Source: Myxococcales bacterium
GTDB lineage: Bacteria; Myxococcota_A; Polyangia; Polyangiales; Ga0077539
Assembly (NCBI GenBank): GCA_016792845.1
Contig: JAEUKH010000004.1
Span: forward strand, 186,001-250,000
DNA: 64,000 nt
Reading direction: 5' to 3'
Below, piece by piece: positions 11,101 to 19,237 of this stretch. Position 1 is the first letter of the stretch, and every line of letters begins with the position of its first letter. The notes under the pieces were generated by a model. It was not told the origin of the DNA. It saw only the letters and a program-made list of their open reading frames with translations, and ran no database searches. The position numbers and the translations under genes are program-made.

Positions 11101-13024
11101 CGAAGCCTCGGTCGCCCAAGACAGGCAGCAACCACGCGGCGTTGAAGCGATCGAAATCGGCGCTCACCCTCCCGTTGGCGACGTTGGCGCTCAGGCCGCC
11201 GTGCTCGGGCGTGCGAAACGAAATCGCCCCTCGGACGGCCCGCACGCCGCGGGGCGCCCCTTCACCCTGCGCGACGGCCACGGCGCCCTGGAGCTCGGCC
11301 CGCGCGCCGCGGAGCTGAAGCGCCGCCGAGCGGAGCGTCACCCGCACACGGCTCGGGTCACTGCGGTCGGCCACCGCGACGAGATCGAGCGCCGTCGGCC
11401 CGTGCGCGTCGTGCGTTGCGTGGGTCGGCGCGGGCAGCGGCGGCAAGAGCGCCACGAGCCCCTGGCCGCTCACGTGGGCGCGCACGAGCATGCTGCCCCG
11501 GGCGTCGCCTGAGGCGTTGAGCTGCGCGTCGAGCCCCCCGCGAAGTTGCGGGGCGTGGAGCCCCCGAATCGCCGCCGAGGCCGAGAGGTTCTCAAGCGGG
11601 TCGCGCCCCCGCGTCGAGGCCCGAACCCGCGCCCCGTCGACGCGATACGCCAACGCGCGAAAGTTCGTGAGGTCGGCGTTGACCTCGGCCCGCAGCACCC
11701 CATCGACGCGCTCGCCCTCGGCGTGCAGCGAGACGCGCCCGCCGAGGCGCCCCTGGCTCCACGGGAGGGTCGAGAGCTCGGGCGAGTCGAGGTCGAGCGC
11801 GGCCGAGAAATTGGTGTCTTCTCCGTTGAGGTCGCCCCGCGCCCGGGCGCGCAAGCCCAGCCCCTCGGCGCTGAGCTCGGTGAGCTCGACGTGACGCCCG
11901 CGCAGCGTGCCGGCGGCCCGAATCGGCGGCAGCGGGTATGCCTCGAAGCGGCCCGAGAGCGCCGAGGCGTCGAGCACGAAGCGCTGGGTCTCGCCCTCGA
12001 CGTGGCGCTCGGCCCGCAGCTGTCCGCCGAGCTCGACATCGGGCAGCCACGCGCCCACCGCGCGGAGCGACACCGCGTGCGGCACGAGCTCGACGATCTG
12101 AACATCGTGCGAGAGCTGTGCGTGGAGGTCGAGCCGCTGCGCGGCCACGTCGAGGCTGGCGTTGAGCGACCACGGGCCTCGCAACGGGCCTTCGAGCTCG
12201 GCGTGAGAGATCTCGACGGGGCCGGGCAGCGACTGGGCCGCGGGGCGACGCAGCACCCGATCGAGCGCGCCCGCGGGCACCCTGCATCGCTCGACCACCG
12301 CCCGGAGCCGCGACTGCCCGTCGCTCTCGGCGTCGACCTGGCACGTGAGGCTCTCGCCGGTGACGCCGAGGTGGGCCTCGACGCGCTGAGGGCTCAGCTG
12401 CCGGAAGCGCCCTTGCAGGTGCAGGTCTTCGACGCCCACGGGCCGCGCGTTGATGCGCGCGACGAAGCGGTCGATGCCCACGTCGACGCCCTCAGGCACA
12501 TAGATCGCGTTGGCCACGAGGTCGACGTCGCGGGCCTCACCGTCGAGGCCGTCGAGGCGGCTCACAACCTCATCGATGTGAAGGTGAACCCGCGGCGCGA
12601 GCACCCGCAGCTGGCTCGGCGGGGGCTCGGGCCCGGTCGGCTCCGGCCTCGGCGGCAGCGTCGGAACGAACGCGTACAGCCTTCGGATGTGGAGCGAGAC
12701 GCCAGGCAGCGGCGCGCCCCGGGTGACGTTGCCGAGGAGCTTCGAGAGCGAACGCACCGAGAGCGTCGCACCCTCGACCATGGGTCGCCCCGCGGCGTCG
12801 CGCCACCCGATGCCGCGAATCTCAAGCCGATCGAGGCCGAGCGCGGTGATCTCGCCGAGCTCGAGGGTGCCGGGCACGAGGTGAAGGTAGGGCCGCGCGA
12901 GACCCACGATCGCCGCGCGCCCGTGCGCCGTGGGCAGGTGCGCGACGGCCGACCCGAGCGCGAGCGCCGAGAAGCCGAGGAGCTGCCCGATCGTCGAGGC
13001 GATGCGGCCCACGCGACGCGCCAT
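8135..13024 (-). CDS. tamB: Translocation and assembly module protein TamB (DUF490)
   Basis: A 1629-residue AsmA/TamB-type protein. One N-terminal membrane anchor (about residues 13-30) is followed by a very long periplasmic region of repeated beta-strand segments typical of bridge-like TamB proteins. The C-terminal part (about 1280-1629) carries the conserved TamB domain, with stretches such as GSANLLARLNLRGTADDL, FDFERMRVVFDGNVNFNP and LTVSGRFSAPNVIF, and ends in FWSP. TamB spans the periplasm and works with an outer-membrane Omp85 protein in outer-membrane biogenesis or lipid transport. The adjacent upstream gene is such an Omp85 protein; stop and start overlap by one base (TGATG), so the two form an operon. 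Confidence 0.92.
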   Translation of the reverse strand: MARRVGRIASTIGQLLGFSALALGSAVAHLPTAHGRAAIVGLARPYLHLVPGTLELGEITALGLDRLEIRGIGWRDAAGRPMVEGATLSVRSLSKLLGNVTRGAPLPGVSLHIRRLYAFVPTLPPRPEPTGPEPPPSQLRVLAPRVHLHIDEVVSRLDGLDGEARDVDLVANAIYVPEGVDVGIDRFVARINARPVGVEDLHLQGRFRQLSPQRVEAHLGVTGESLTCQVDAESDGQSRLRAVVERCRVPAGALDRVLRRPAAQSLPGPVEISHAELEGPLRGPWSLNASLDVAAQRLDLHAQLSHDVQIVELVPHAVSLRAVGAWLPDVELGGQLRAERHVEGETQRFVLDASALSGRFEAYPLPPIRAAGTLRGRHVELTELSAEGLGLRARARGDLNGEDTNFSAALDLDSPELSTLPWSQGRLGGRVSLHAEGERVDGVLRAEVNADLTNFRALAYRVDGARVRASTRGRDPLENLSASAAIRGLHAPQLRGGLDAQLNASGDARGSMLVRAHVSGQGLVALLPPLPAPTHATHDAHGPTALDLVAVADRSDPSRVRVTLRSAALQLRGARAELQGAVAVAQGEGAPRGVRAVRGAISFRTPEHGGLSANVANGRVSADFDRFNAAWLLPVLGDRGFGGTLSGHADIDLERPTATALDVTLHEGHFDRLRDVEARLSVGREPGGAMRVGLEASTPRGFEGGDRNTQIRLGLTAQPPRQPGDVAGWFAGIERLELALQNLNLGAFGDFLPPGLLAQGTAQATANFSRPRPDADLAGFAAIDVQNATAGLDVGLLGNHRMMPATVPMHLRTVLCTRLQSLDLSQLPLSLGVAIGAQRADETQPLARDCDHLDTLLTHPLAALSGSLRGPWQGALRALVTEAQAGRREPTVPTQSLLRATDLDLTVALGPVRRADWPLRTLPVRGPNGQLQTLRPPNVPDDTEVEATFRSSGDLLSLATEVDLRASVPPLVNVGFEEPVEAMVHGRVAPVEGASLMGQIGVSLNLMGTISPQAAREAQGRIEADVQVRGVLSELKRRGLDALDIRRFDIDTDNIRLERVAWAQRRGLRGTLNLDASASDNPDERLNLQVTVDGLQSRTVDDTGRVRATPMLNAVTRLVLQHQAQRWSSRGCVLAALGREPLRCDPRRDERPQTGALGVQLGLPLIERQGEGLAGLRPDVPHAEASIAAEDFDLSTLSAFIPEDVASHLGGIIDASLRWRGETPELVDGQITLRDGRVTLPSIGEPIRNMALTLQSRGREVTFREGNLAMGRGTMRFEGDATLGGSANLLARLNLRGTADDLAIISRANTWGWLDGTIGLSMNVRRDGASGALNLTGARLLVQEQPARDLQSLGDDPDIFVAGRTVLAAPRAGGAYPIELTYELPTPVWLRRSDFAVAATGAGSVHSDRVGSAISGTIELASTQCWFSIFGKRFDFERMRVVFDGNVNFNPELDIAAHYDSPTAGRIFLTVSGRFSAPNVIFRAEQAPTASQAEILAMIVVGRRSSQTSNGQSDLASQATAAIGSLITGLTLGVFTSSLSREFSFLPTLIVEPGSSGARGRYGAGINLSPRVYLQATYGAAAAGVGQTAATVAEEFRVLLEYAISETFTGSATWGTPSNRWGVDVFWSP

Positions 13025-15396
13025 CAGTACGCCTCGCCGAGGGTCAAGTGCAGCGTCGCCGGGATGCTGCTGAATGAGAGGAAATCGCAGCGCGGCGAAG
13101 AGACGACGTAATACGACGGCACCTGCGAGGCCACGGCGCCGTTCTGGCGCGCGATCTCGTTGAGCGTTCGGTTGCAGGCGAGGTCGTTCAAGCGCACACC
13201 GATGTCCATTCGGAGGGGCCCGACCGCGGTGAGGTAACGGACGCCGAGCCCCACCGAGGGGTGAAAATTCGAGAATAGCGGGCTCGCGCCGTTGTTCCAG
13301 AAGATCTCACTCATCTGGAAGGGTCGCGGCAAGAGCGGCGGCACCACCCCGTCGCGCACGCACTGGGCCTCGTCAGGGAAGGGGTTCTCGGGCGTCACGT
13401 CGCAGCGCCCGTTGACCCCCGTCGGGTTCGAAAACTGCGGGTAGTTCAGCCCTACCACGTTGCTCATGTCGAGGAAGGCCACGAGCCCGAAACTGCCGGG
13501 TTGCCAGCGCAACTCCATGCTCGCCTCCCACATCGCGGTGCCGCCGATGGCGATGTACCGTACGAGGTCGTCGGTGGCCGGGCCCGTCGGCACCCCCATC
13601 GCGTCTCGTTGGGCCACCGTCGGCACCGTGCCGAGGGTGCCCACGCGGTTGAACGAATACCCGCGATTCGACTGAGAGCCGCCCGAGAAGAAGCGCAGCT
13701 CAGGAGGCGCCGGCCAGTACCAGCGGTCGCCCACCTGGCGCGACTCTCCGAGGGCGATGCCGAAGACCCCGCGAAAGGCCACGGTGATGTTGCGCGAGAG
13801 CGACACGAAGCTGCGCCCGTCGAACATCGCGCGCAAGAACGTGTAGTTGCTGAGCGGGCTGCGGATCGACTCGGCCAGGCTCGCGTTGATGAAGAAGCCG
13901 CGGGTGGGGCGGGTGCGCGAGTTGCGGCGATCCCACGAGAGCGACTGCTCAAGGTGGCCGTATTGTTGGTCGGCGTACTGCTGACGGTAGAGCGGGTCGT
14001 TGGCGAGGGCGAGCACCTCGTTCTCGGTCGCCGAGAGCTCGTTGGCCGAGTAGGTCGTGCGCGTGAAGCGGGCGAAGGCACTGGCCGTGACCCGCGGGGT
14101 GAACCGCCGCTCGAACCCCAACCCGAGGCGCAGCGAATTTCGGAAGGCGAACTGCGGGTTGATGGTGTCAGGGCCGTAGTCGTAGTTGGCCGAGAGGATG
14201 CCCGTGGTGTGCGCGAAGATCTCGGGCTGCGCGAGCTCGGCCAAGGCCGAGAGGCCCGGCGTCGGGTTCAGGTCGACGTTGTCAGGCAGCGTGAACAACG
14301 ACGGAAAGAACAGCTGCGGGCGCGCTTCGAGCCGCGCGCGGCGAAAGCCCCCGAAGGCGTTTCGGTGCTCGTAACCCACCAGGAGGTGCAAGTTGTTGCG
14401 GGTGTTGTCAGCCTCGAAGCCGCCGCCGAGCCTGAAGCGCCAGAGGCGCGCCGTCGAGAGCCGCACGTTCAGGTCGATGAAGCCGTCGGCGCGGGGCGCC
14501 TCTTCGATACGCGCGATGCCGAACACGCCGAGGTCAAAGAGCGACTGCTGGGCCTCGCTCAAGCGCTGCCGCGAGTAGGCCTCGCCGCGGCGGATGCGGA
14601 GCGCGCTGAAGATCGGCGCCACCGGCAGCCCGTTGGGCAGGCGACCCGTTTGAAAGGGCTCGTCGCGGGGCGGCACAAAGAGCCTCACGTCGCCGAAGCG
14701 GCTGCGCTCGCCAGGCAGAACGCTGTACTCAAGGTAGGCCCGGTTTCGCACCGGGTCGATCACCGAGCGGGGCACCACCACGGCCGCCGCGAAGCCCGCG
14801 TCGCGCACAAAGTCCTGCACGATGTTGCGGTCGGTGCCGAAGCTCTCTTCGTCGAAGCGCTGACCCGCGCGGAGCGTGAGGCGTTCGACGATGTTGCGGC
14901 ACACCCACGCAGGAAGCGGGTCGGGGTCGTTCTGCTCGCACCCTCGGATGCGAACATCGCTCACGAGCACCGGAGGGCCCTCGGTGACGGCGATTCGTAC
15001 GTCGACCTGGTTGCCCGAGGTGTTCGCCGCAGGCGACGCGATCTCGGCGTTGTAAAAGCCGCGGGCTTGATAAAATCGCTGAATGCGCAGGCGGTCGCGG
15101 GCCAGCGCGCCCTCGTCGAAGTACTCAGGCTCGACCCACCACCAGCGCCACCACCGGAGCCAGCGCGGGCGCTGCAACGGGAAGCGCGACGTCTCTCGGG
15201 TCGCGATCACCGCGCGGATAGCACCGTCGTCAACTTGGTTCACCCCCGTGAAGGTGACTTCGCGTACCATCGACCGATCGCGATGAACATGGGCAGGACA
15301 GCCCGGCAACACCGCCAAAGCGAGCGCCGCAGCGGCCAACCACGGCCAGCCTGCGGCAGCGTCTCGGCGTCGAGTAGGGGCACCGTCGCACTTCAT
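13024..15396 (-). CDS. Omp85-family outer membrane protein (TamA/BamA-like)
   Basis: About 790 residues. N-terminal POTRA repeats (about 40-340; for example VREVTFTGVNQVDDGAIRAVI, IQRFYQARGFYNAEI and a repeat ending SLFDLGVFGIARIEE) lead into a C-terminal beta-barrel 'surface antigen' domain (about 350-790) with the late FFSGGSQSNRGYSFNRVG segment and a GPLRMDIGVRL strand. I chose ATG 15396 because it gives a hydrophobic signal ending in LAVLPGC, a plausible lipobox; a longer frame reaches 15441. A striking Trp-rich stretch (RWLRWWRWWW) sits in POTRA 1. Transcribed with tamB, so the likely role is the TamA partner, although the domain order alone does not separate TamA from BamA. Confidence 0.87.
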   Translation of the reverse strand: MKCDGAPTRRRDAAAGWPWLAAAALALAVLPGCPAHVHRDRSMVREVTFTGVNQVDDGAIRAVIATRETSRFPLQRPRWLRWWRWWWVEPEYFDEGALARDRLRIQRFYQARGFYNAEIASPAANTSGNQVDVRIAVTEGPPVLVSDVRIRGCEQNDPDPLPAWVCRNIVERLTLRAGQRFDEESFGTDRNIVQDFVRDAGFAAAVVVPRSVIDPVRNRAYLEYSVLPGERSRFGDVRLFVPPRDEPFQTGRLPNGLPVAPIFSALRIRRGEAYSRQRLSEAQQSLFDLGVFGIARIEEAPRADGFIDLNVRLSTARLWRFRLGGGFEADNTRNNLHLLVGYEHRNAFGGFRRARLEARPQLFFPSLFTLPDNVDLNPTPGLSALAELAQPEIFAHTTGILSANYDYGPDTINPQFAFRNSLRLGLGFERRFTPRVTASAFARFTRTTYSANELSATENEVLALANDPLYRQQYADQQYGHLEQSLSWDRRNSRTRPTRGFFINASLAESIRSPLSNYTFLRAMFDGRSFVSLSRNITVAFRGVFGIALGESRQVGDRWYWPAPPELRFFSGGSQSNRGYSFNRVGTLGTVPTVAQRDAMGVPTGPATDDLVRYIAIGGTAMWEASMELRWQPGSFGLVAFLDMSNVVGLNYPQFSNPTGVNGRCDVTPENPFPDEAQCVRDGVVPPLLPRPFQMSEIFWNNGASPLFSNFHPSVGLGVRYLTAVGPLRMDIGVRLNDLACNRTLNEIARQNGAVASQVPSYYVVSSPRCDFLSFSSIPATLHLTLGEAY

Positions 15397-15452
15397 CGGG
15401 GCGCGCAACCTAGCGCAATTTCGACTCGCTCTGTCAGTCAAGGAGTCTCGCT

Positions 15453-15995
15453 ATGCCTGATCGTCGAACCGCCCTCAAGGTCGTGAGCGGCGGCGCCCTC
15501 GCCGTCGGCGGCGCCGCCGTCGCGACCCCCAGCCTCGGGCTCGTGGCGGGGCCCGCGGTGACAACCCCGCGCCCCGAGCGCCCCGGGGCCCACCCGGCGG
15601 GGGCGGGGGCCGACGAGGCGGGCTGGTATCGGGTGGCCGAGCTCTCGGCGCTTCGGCCGGGCGAGCCCTTCCAGGCCACCGTGCGCGGCGACGAGGTCGA
15701 CGCCTGGTCAGTGGCGCCCGACCGCAGGCTCGGGGCGGTGTGGCTCTTGCGCGAGGCGGGCGACGCGGTGCGCGCGCTCAGCGCCGAGTGCCCCCACGTC
15801 GGCTGCCAGATCGAGCGCGCCGAGCGGGTCTTTCGATGCCCGTGCCATGTGAGCGATTTTGACCTCCAGGGGCGCTGCCTCACGGGGCCGTCGCCCCGGG
15901 CGATGGATCCCCTCGATGTGCGGGTGCGCGACGGCGGCGTGTTCGTCCGCTTCGTGCGGTATCGCCTCGGCACCGCGGCCCGAGAGGTGCTGTGA
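15453..15995 (+). CDS. Rieske [2Fe-2S] iron-sulfur protein
   Basis: Electron-transfer subunit of a cytochrome bc-type quinol oxidoreductase. The N-terminus carries a Tat-like signal (DRRTALKVV followed by an Ala/Gly-rich hydrophobic run). The two cluster-binding boxes are CPHVGC (about residue 113) and CPCHVSDFD (about 129). Box II has Val where most Rieske proteins have Gly (CPCHGS), an unusual but not disabling change because the Cys and His ligands remain. A strong AAGGAG ribosome-binding site lies 8 bases before ATG 15453. It overlaps the cytochrome b gene by 4 bases, and together they make one respiratory complex. The 56-base gap to the divergent Omp85 gene must hold promoters for both directions. 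Confidence 0.93.
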   Translation: MPDRRTALKVVSGGALAVGGAAVATPSLGLVAGPAVTTPRPERPGAHPAGAGADEAGWYRVAELSALRPGEPFQATVRGDEVDAWSVAPDRRLGAVWLLREAGDAVRALSAECPHVGCQIERAERVFRCPCHVSDFDLQGRCLTGPSPRAMDPLDVRVRDGGVFVRFVRYRLGTAAREVL

Positions 15996-17746
15996 TGGCC
16001 GACCCATCGCACCCTGAGGGCTCGGCCCGGGCCTGGCTTGAGGCGCGCACGGGTCTGTCGGCCTCCCTCGCCAAAGCCGTCGATTACACCGTCAACGGCG
16101 GGCCTCGGTGGTCTCACGCCACGGGCGCCGCGTTGCTCGCGCTTTTGGGCACCCTGGCCCTCACCGGCATCGCCATGGGCACGGTCTACGCGCCGGGCGT
16201 CAACACCGCGTGGTCGAGCACGTATTGGCTCGAAGAGCGGCTCCCGTGGGGGCATATCGTGCGGGGCGTCCACCATTTCGCCGCGCACGCGATGGTGGCC
16301 TTGGGGGCGCTGCATCTCGGCGTCGCCATGGTGGCGCGGTCGTACCGGTCGCCGCGCGAGGTGACCTGGCTCCTCACCCTGGCCATCGGCGGTCTCGTGC
16401 TGGCCTTCGCGATCACGGGCTTTCCGCTCGCGTGGGATCAGCGCGGCTACTGGTCGTCCCGCATCGAGACCGGCATCATCGGCTCGGTGCCCGTGGCGGG
16501 GCCCTACCTTCAGCGCTTCGTCTTGGGCGGCGCGCAGTACGGCGCCTTGACCTTGACGCGCTTTTACACCCTCCACGCGATGGTGCTGCCGCTGGCCCTC
16601 GCGGGTCTCGTGTCGGCGCGCCTAGGCCTCGCGCGAAAGCTGGGCATCGGGCCTCGGGTCGAGGGCGCCGAGGGCACCCCGTGGTGGCCTTCGCAGTCGG
16701 CCCGCGACGCCGTGCTGAGCGCCATCGTCTTGGCGGCGGTCACCTACCTCGGGCGCCGCTACGGCGCGCCGCTCGACGCGCCGGCCGACCCGGCGAGCCA
16801 CTACCCGGCCGTGCCTGAGTGGTTCTTCTCGCCGCTTTCGCAGCTCTTGAAGCTCTTCCCGGGCAGCCGTCAGCCGATCGGCACGATGGTGATCCCGGGC
16901 CTCGTGACGACCTACCTCGCGGCGCTCCCGTTCATCGACCGGGGCACGACCTTGCCGCGTCGGGCATTGGCCCTCACCCCCGTGCTCCTCATCGCGCTCG
17001 GGGCCTTCGCGCTGGGTCGCAAGCTCCACCGCTCGACCGAGGCGCCCGAGTTCGCGCGTGCGCTCCGCGAGGCTTCACATCGCGCGGGTCGCGCGCGTGC
17101 GCTGGCCCGTCAGGGAGTGCCCGTCGAGGGCCCCGTCGAAATGGTGCGCAACGACCCTGAGGTGCGGCCCCAAGAGCTCTTCGCGCAGCACTGCGGCACC
17201 TGCCACGCCGCCAATGGGATCTCGCGCGAGCGCCGCGCGCCGCGCCTCGACGGATTCGGTTCGCGGCAATGGGCGGCGGCCTTTCTGGTCTGGCCCGACG
17301 CCCCTGAGCTCATGGGCACCACGCAGATTCATGACATGCCCTCGCAACAACGGAGGCTCCGCGACGACGGGGTCCGCGCGGTCTCAGAGTGGCTCTACGC
17401 GCGCGGGATCGAGCCCGGCGAGCCCCCCGCCGACGCGGCCCTCGTGGCCCAGGGCGAGGCCCTCTACCGCCGCCGCTGCACCACCTGCCACCAGGGCGCG
17501 GGCGATGAGAGCGGCACCGAGGCCGCCGACCGCGACGCGCCGAACCTCGACGCCTGGGGCTCCCGCGCGTACCTCCGCGCCCAGATCGAGACGCCTGGGT
17601 CGGCCAGCAACTACGGCGCCCGCAATCACATGACCGCCTTCGCAGACCGGCTCTCGCCCCGAGAGATCGAGCAGGTGGTCGATTTCATGCGCCGATTGCG
17701 CGTCCGACAAGGGCCCGCGGTGGTGCAGCCGCCGGCCGAAGAGTGA
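15992..17746 (+). CDS. Cytochrome b fused to a di-haem cytochrome c
   Basis: Quinol:cytochrome c reductase core. Residues 1-220 form the cytochrome b N-terminal part with membrane helices and haem ligands in VRGVHHFAAHAMVALGALH and FYTLHAM. Residues 235-365 are the C-terminal part with the quinol-site signature PEWF (usually PEWY) and two or three more helices. From about 380 the chain changes to a soluble cytochrome c region with two haem-binding motifs, CGTCH (about 405) and CTTCH (about 495). The single 584-residue chain therefore replaces separate cytochrome b and c subunits. No separate cytochrome c1 gene is present, so these haems probably take electrons from the Rieske protein encoded just upstream. 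Confidence 0.9.
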   Translation: MMADPSHPEGSARAWLEARTGLSASLAKAVDYTVNGGPRWSHATGAALLALLGTLALTGIAMGTVYAPGVNTAWSSTYWLEERLPWGHIVRGVHHFAAHAMVALGALHLGVAMVARSYRSPREVTWLLTLAIGGLVLAFAITGFPLAWDQRGYWSSRIETGIIGSVPVAGPYLQRFVLGGAQYGALTLTRFYTLHAMVLPLALAGLVSARLGLARKLGIGPRVEGAEGTPWWPSQSARDAVLSAIVLAAVTYLGRRYGAPLDAPADPASHYPAVPEWFFSPLSQLLKLFPGSRQPIGTMVIPGLVTTYLAALPFIDRGTTLPRRALALTPVLLIALGAFALGRKLHRSTEAPEFARALREASHRAGRARALARQGVPVEGPVEMVRNDPEVRPQELFAQHCGTCHAANGISRERRAPRLDGFGSRQWAAAFLVWPDAPELMGTTQIHDMPSQQRRLRDDGVRAVSEWLYARGIEPGEPPADAALVAQGEALYRRRCTTCHQGAGDESGTEAADRDAPNLDAWGSRAYLRAQIETPGSASNYGARNHMTAFADRLSPREIEQVVDFMRRLRVRQGPAVVQPPAEE

Positions 17747-17770
17747 CCCCATCACCGTGAGAGGCCCGCC

Positions 17771-17793
17771 CTCCGCGGCGCCCCCTCGCGGAG
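17771..17793. terminator. GC-rich stem-loop after the cytochrome bc operon
   Basis: Perfect 7-bp arms (CTCCGCG and CGCGGAG) around a 9-base loop, 25 bases after the cytochrome gene stop. There is no U-tract, so intrinsic termination is only a guess. Confidence 0.35.
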
Positions 17794-17823
17794 CCGAGGG
17801 CCGCTCGGTCGCGCCGAGAGCGG

Positions 17824-17854
17824 TCGAAAAGTGCTGAAGTTTTCGATAGATCGA
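17824..17854. promoter_or_regulatory. AT-rich double inverted repeat in the intergenic region
   Basis: TCGAAAA (17824-17830) pairs with TTTTCGA (17840-17846) across 9 bases, and overlapping it TCGAT-AG-ATCGA (17843-17854) forms a second dyad. The AT content stands out from the surroundings. It lies about 120 bases upstream of the next gene's start, so it could be an operator; no factor is known. Confidence 0.3.
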
Positions 17855-17973
17855 GGCGTCGGTCGGAGCCTCCGGCGCGCGCCGCGAACCCCCGGGCGCT
17901 GGCGCGGCTTGACCGCGTGGCGCATCACCGCGTAGCCCTTCGGCCGCGCGGCGGTACTCTGACGCGCACGAAG

Positions 17974-19020
17974 GTGACCGTGACGAAGCTCGCTCGATTG
18001 GCCGCTCTCAAGCTCCTGGTTCGGGTGTCAGCGTTCGCGCTGGGGCTCGCGCCGACGGCGGTCTGCGCCCAACCGACGCAGGCAGACGATGGCCGAGACC
18101 CGCAGCGGGCGGCTGCGCCGAGCGGTGATCGCGCAGGGCAGGGTGACCCGCACGGCGAGCGCGGCGCGGCGGGCCATGACGCGCACGAGGCGCCGGTCGA
18201 GGTCGGGGGGCGCGAGCTGCCAGACCCGCCCGGGGTCGAGCACGAGCCCGGCGAGGCGGGGGCGGCGCCGCGACGGCGCGCGGCCACGGTGCCGGTGCAC
18301 ACCTTCAACGCCAGCGACGACGCGGCGGAGCGGGCGCGGATGCGCACCGCGGCTGGGCGGAGGCGCGCCCCGGGTGAGCCCGAAGTGCTTGAAATGACGG
18401 GCATCCCAGATGCGTGGTTCTACCGGCCGCGGGGCGGGGGGATGCGCCGGGTGTTTGTGTACTTGCACGCCCGAGGGGCCGACCCGCGCGAAGACTGCCG
18501 TCGCTTCTCGGCCATCATCCCGCGCTACGGCTGGCTCGTGTGCCCGGTCGCGCCCGGCCGCCGCACCCCCACCGCCTTTACGTGGAACAACAACGCCGCC
18601 GTCGCCCGCCGCTACGCCACCACCGCAGTCACCACCCTCCGCGCCCGCTTCGCGCGCCGCGTACGCGCCACCGACAACGTGATCATGGGCTTCAGCGAGG
18701 GCGCCTTCGTGGCGATGCAGACGGGACTCGCCGAGCCCACCATCTTCCCCCGGTGGGTGATCTTCGCGGCCCACGACGGGTACATCGGACTGAACACAGA
18801 GCTCTACCCCGCGGCCCGCGCGGCGCTCCGTCGGGTGTACCTCCTCACGGGCGTGGGCGACGGCATCGTCGAGCGCACCCGGCGCGCCGACGCCCTCATG
18901 CGGCGTCACCGTCTCGGGCGCGTCCAGATGCGCATTTTGCCGGGCGCTCACCACGAGCTGCCGCCTGATTTTGTGCCCGAAGTGCGCCGCGCGCTGACCT
19001 TCGTGACCGCCGCGCGCTGA
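17974..19020 (+). CDS. Exported alpha/beta-hydrolase-like protein
   Basis: The N-terminus from GTG 17974 (or 17980) forms a signal peptide with a hydrophobic core ending near AVCAQ. A charged, Gly/Pro-rich low-complexity region of about 100 residues follows. The folded part shows alpha/beta-hydrolase features: a strand (RRVFVYLHARGADPREDC), the nucleophile elbow GFSEGA (Ser at about 240) and a late PGAHHELPPDF segment that could carry the catalytic His. This pattern resembles esterase/dienelactone-hydrolase relatives, but the substrate is unknown. The open frame extends upstream to 17917 without a signal-like start, so I prefer the later codon. Confidence 0.65.
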   Translation: MTVTKLARLAALKLLVRVSAFALGLAPTAVCAQPTQADDGRDPQRAAAPSGDRAGQGDPHGERGAAGHDAHEAPVEVGGRELPDPPGVEHEPGEAGAAPRRRAATVPVHTFNASDDAAERARMRTAAGRRRAPGEPEVLEMTGIPDAWFYRPRGGGMRRVFVYLHARGADPREDCRRFSAIIPRYGWLVCPVAPGRRTPTAFTWNNNAAVARRYATTAVTTLRARFARRVRATDNVIMGFSEGAFVAMQTGLAEPTIFPRWVIFAAHDGYIGLNTELYPAARAALRRVYLLTGVGDGIVERTRRADALMRRHRLGRVQMRILPGAHHELPPDFVPEVRRALTFVTAAR

Positions 19021-19091
19021 TCCGGGGCGCTACCCCGAGGCCACGGCGCCCTGTCACCGGTCGCCGACAAATTCGACAGGCGCCCAGGCAC

Positions 19092-19103
19092 CCGAAATTT
19101 CGG
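19092..19103. promoter_or_regulatory. Perfect 12-bp palindrome upstream of tig
   Basis: CCGAAATTTCGG is a perfect dyad 40 bases upstream of the candidate tig promoter, in a position suited to an operator. No known regulator site is recognised. Confidence 0.3.
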
Positions 19104-19142
19104 CCCCGCTCTGCGGCGTCTTCGAGAGCGCGAGTTCGCGGC

Positions 19143-19170
19143 TTGACTTGTGGGGGGGGGCCGTTAGAGT
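19143..19170 (+). promoter_or_regulatory. Candidate sigma70-type promoter of tig with a G9 tract in its spacer
   Basis: TTGACT (19143-19148) and TAGAGT (19165-19170) are separated by 16 bases and lie 68 bases before the tig start. Nine consecutive G (19152-19160) occupy the spacer. The hexamers match consensus at 5 of 6 and 4 of 6 positions. This is inference from sequence alone. Confidence 0.45.
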
Positions 19171-19237
19171 CCGCGGCCCGCTCGGCTAGCCGAATCGGCT
19201 CCAACCCCACCCATTAGCGGTGCTTTTGAAGGTCGCC

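Noticed and set aside
8651..13111. Several long plus-strand frames opposite tamB
   Set aside because: Antisense shadows with low-complexity Glu/Arg/Ala composition; tamB and its partner explain the region.
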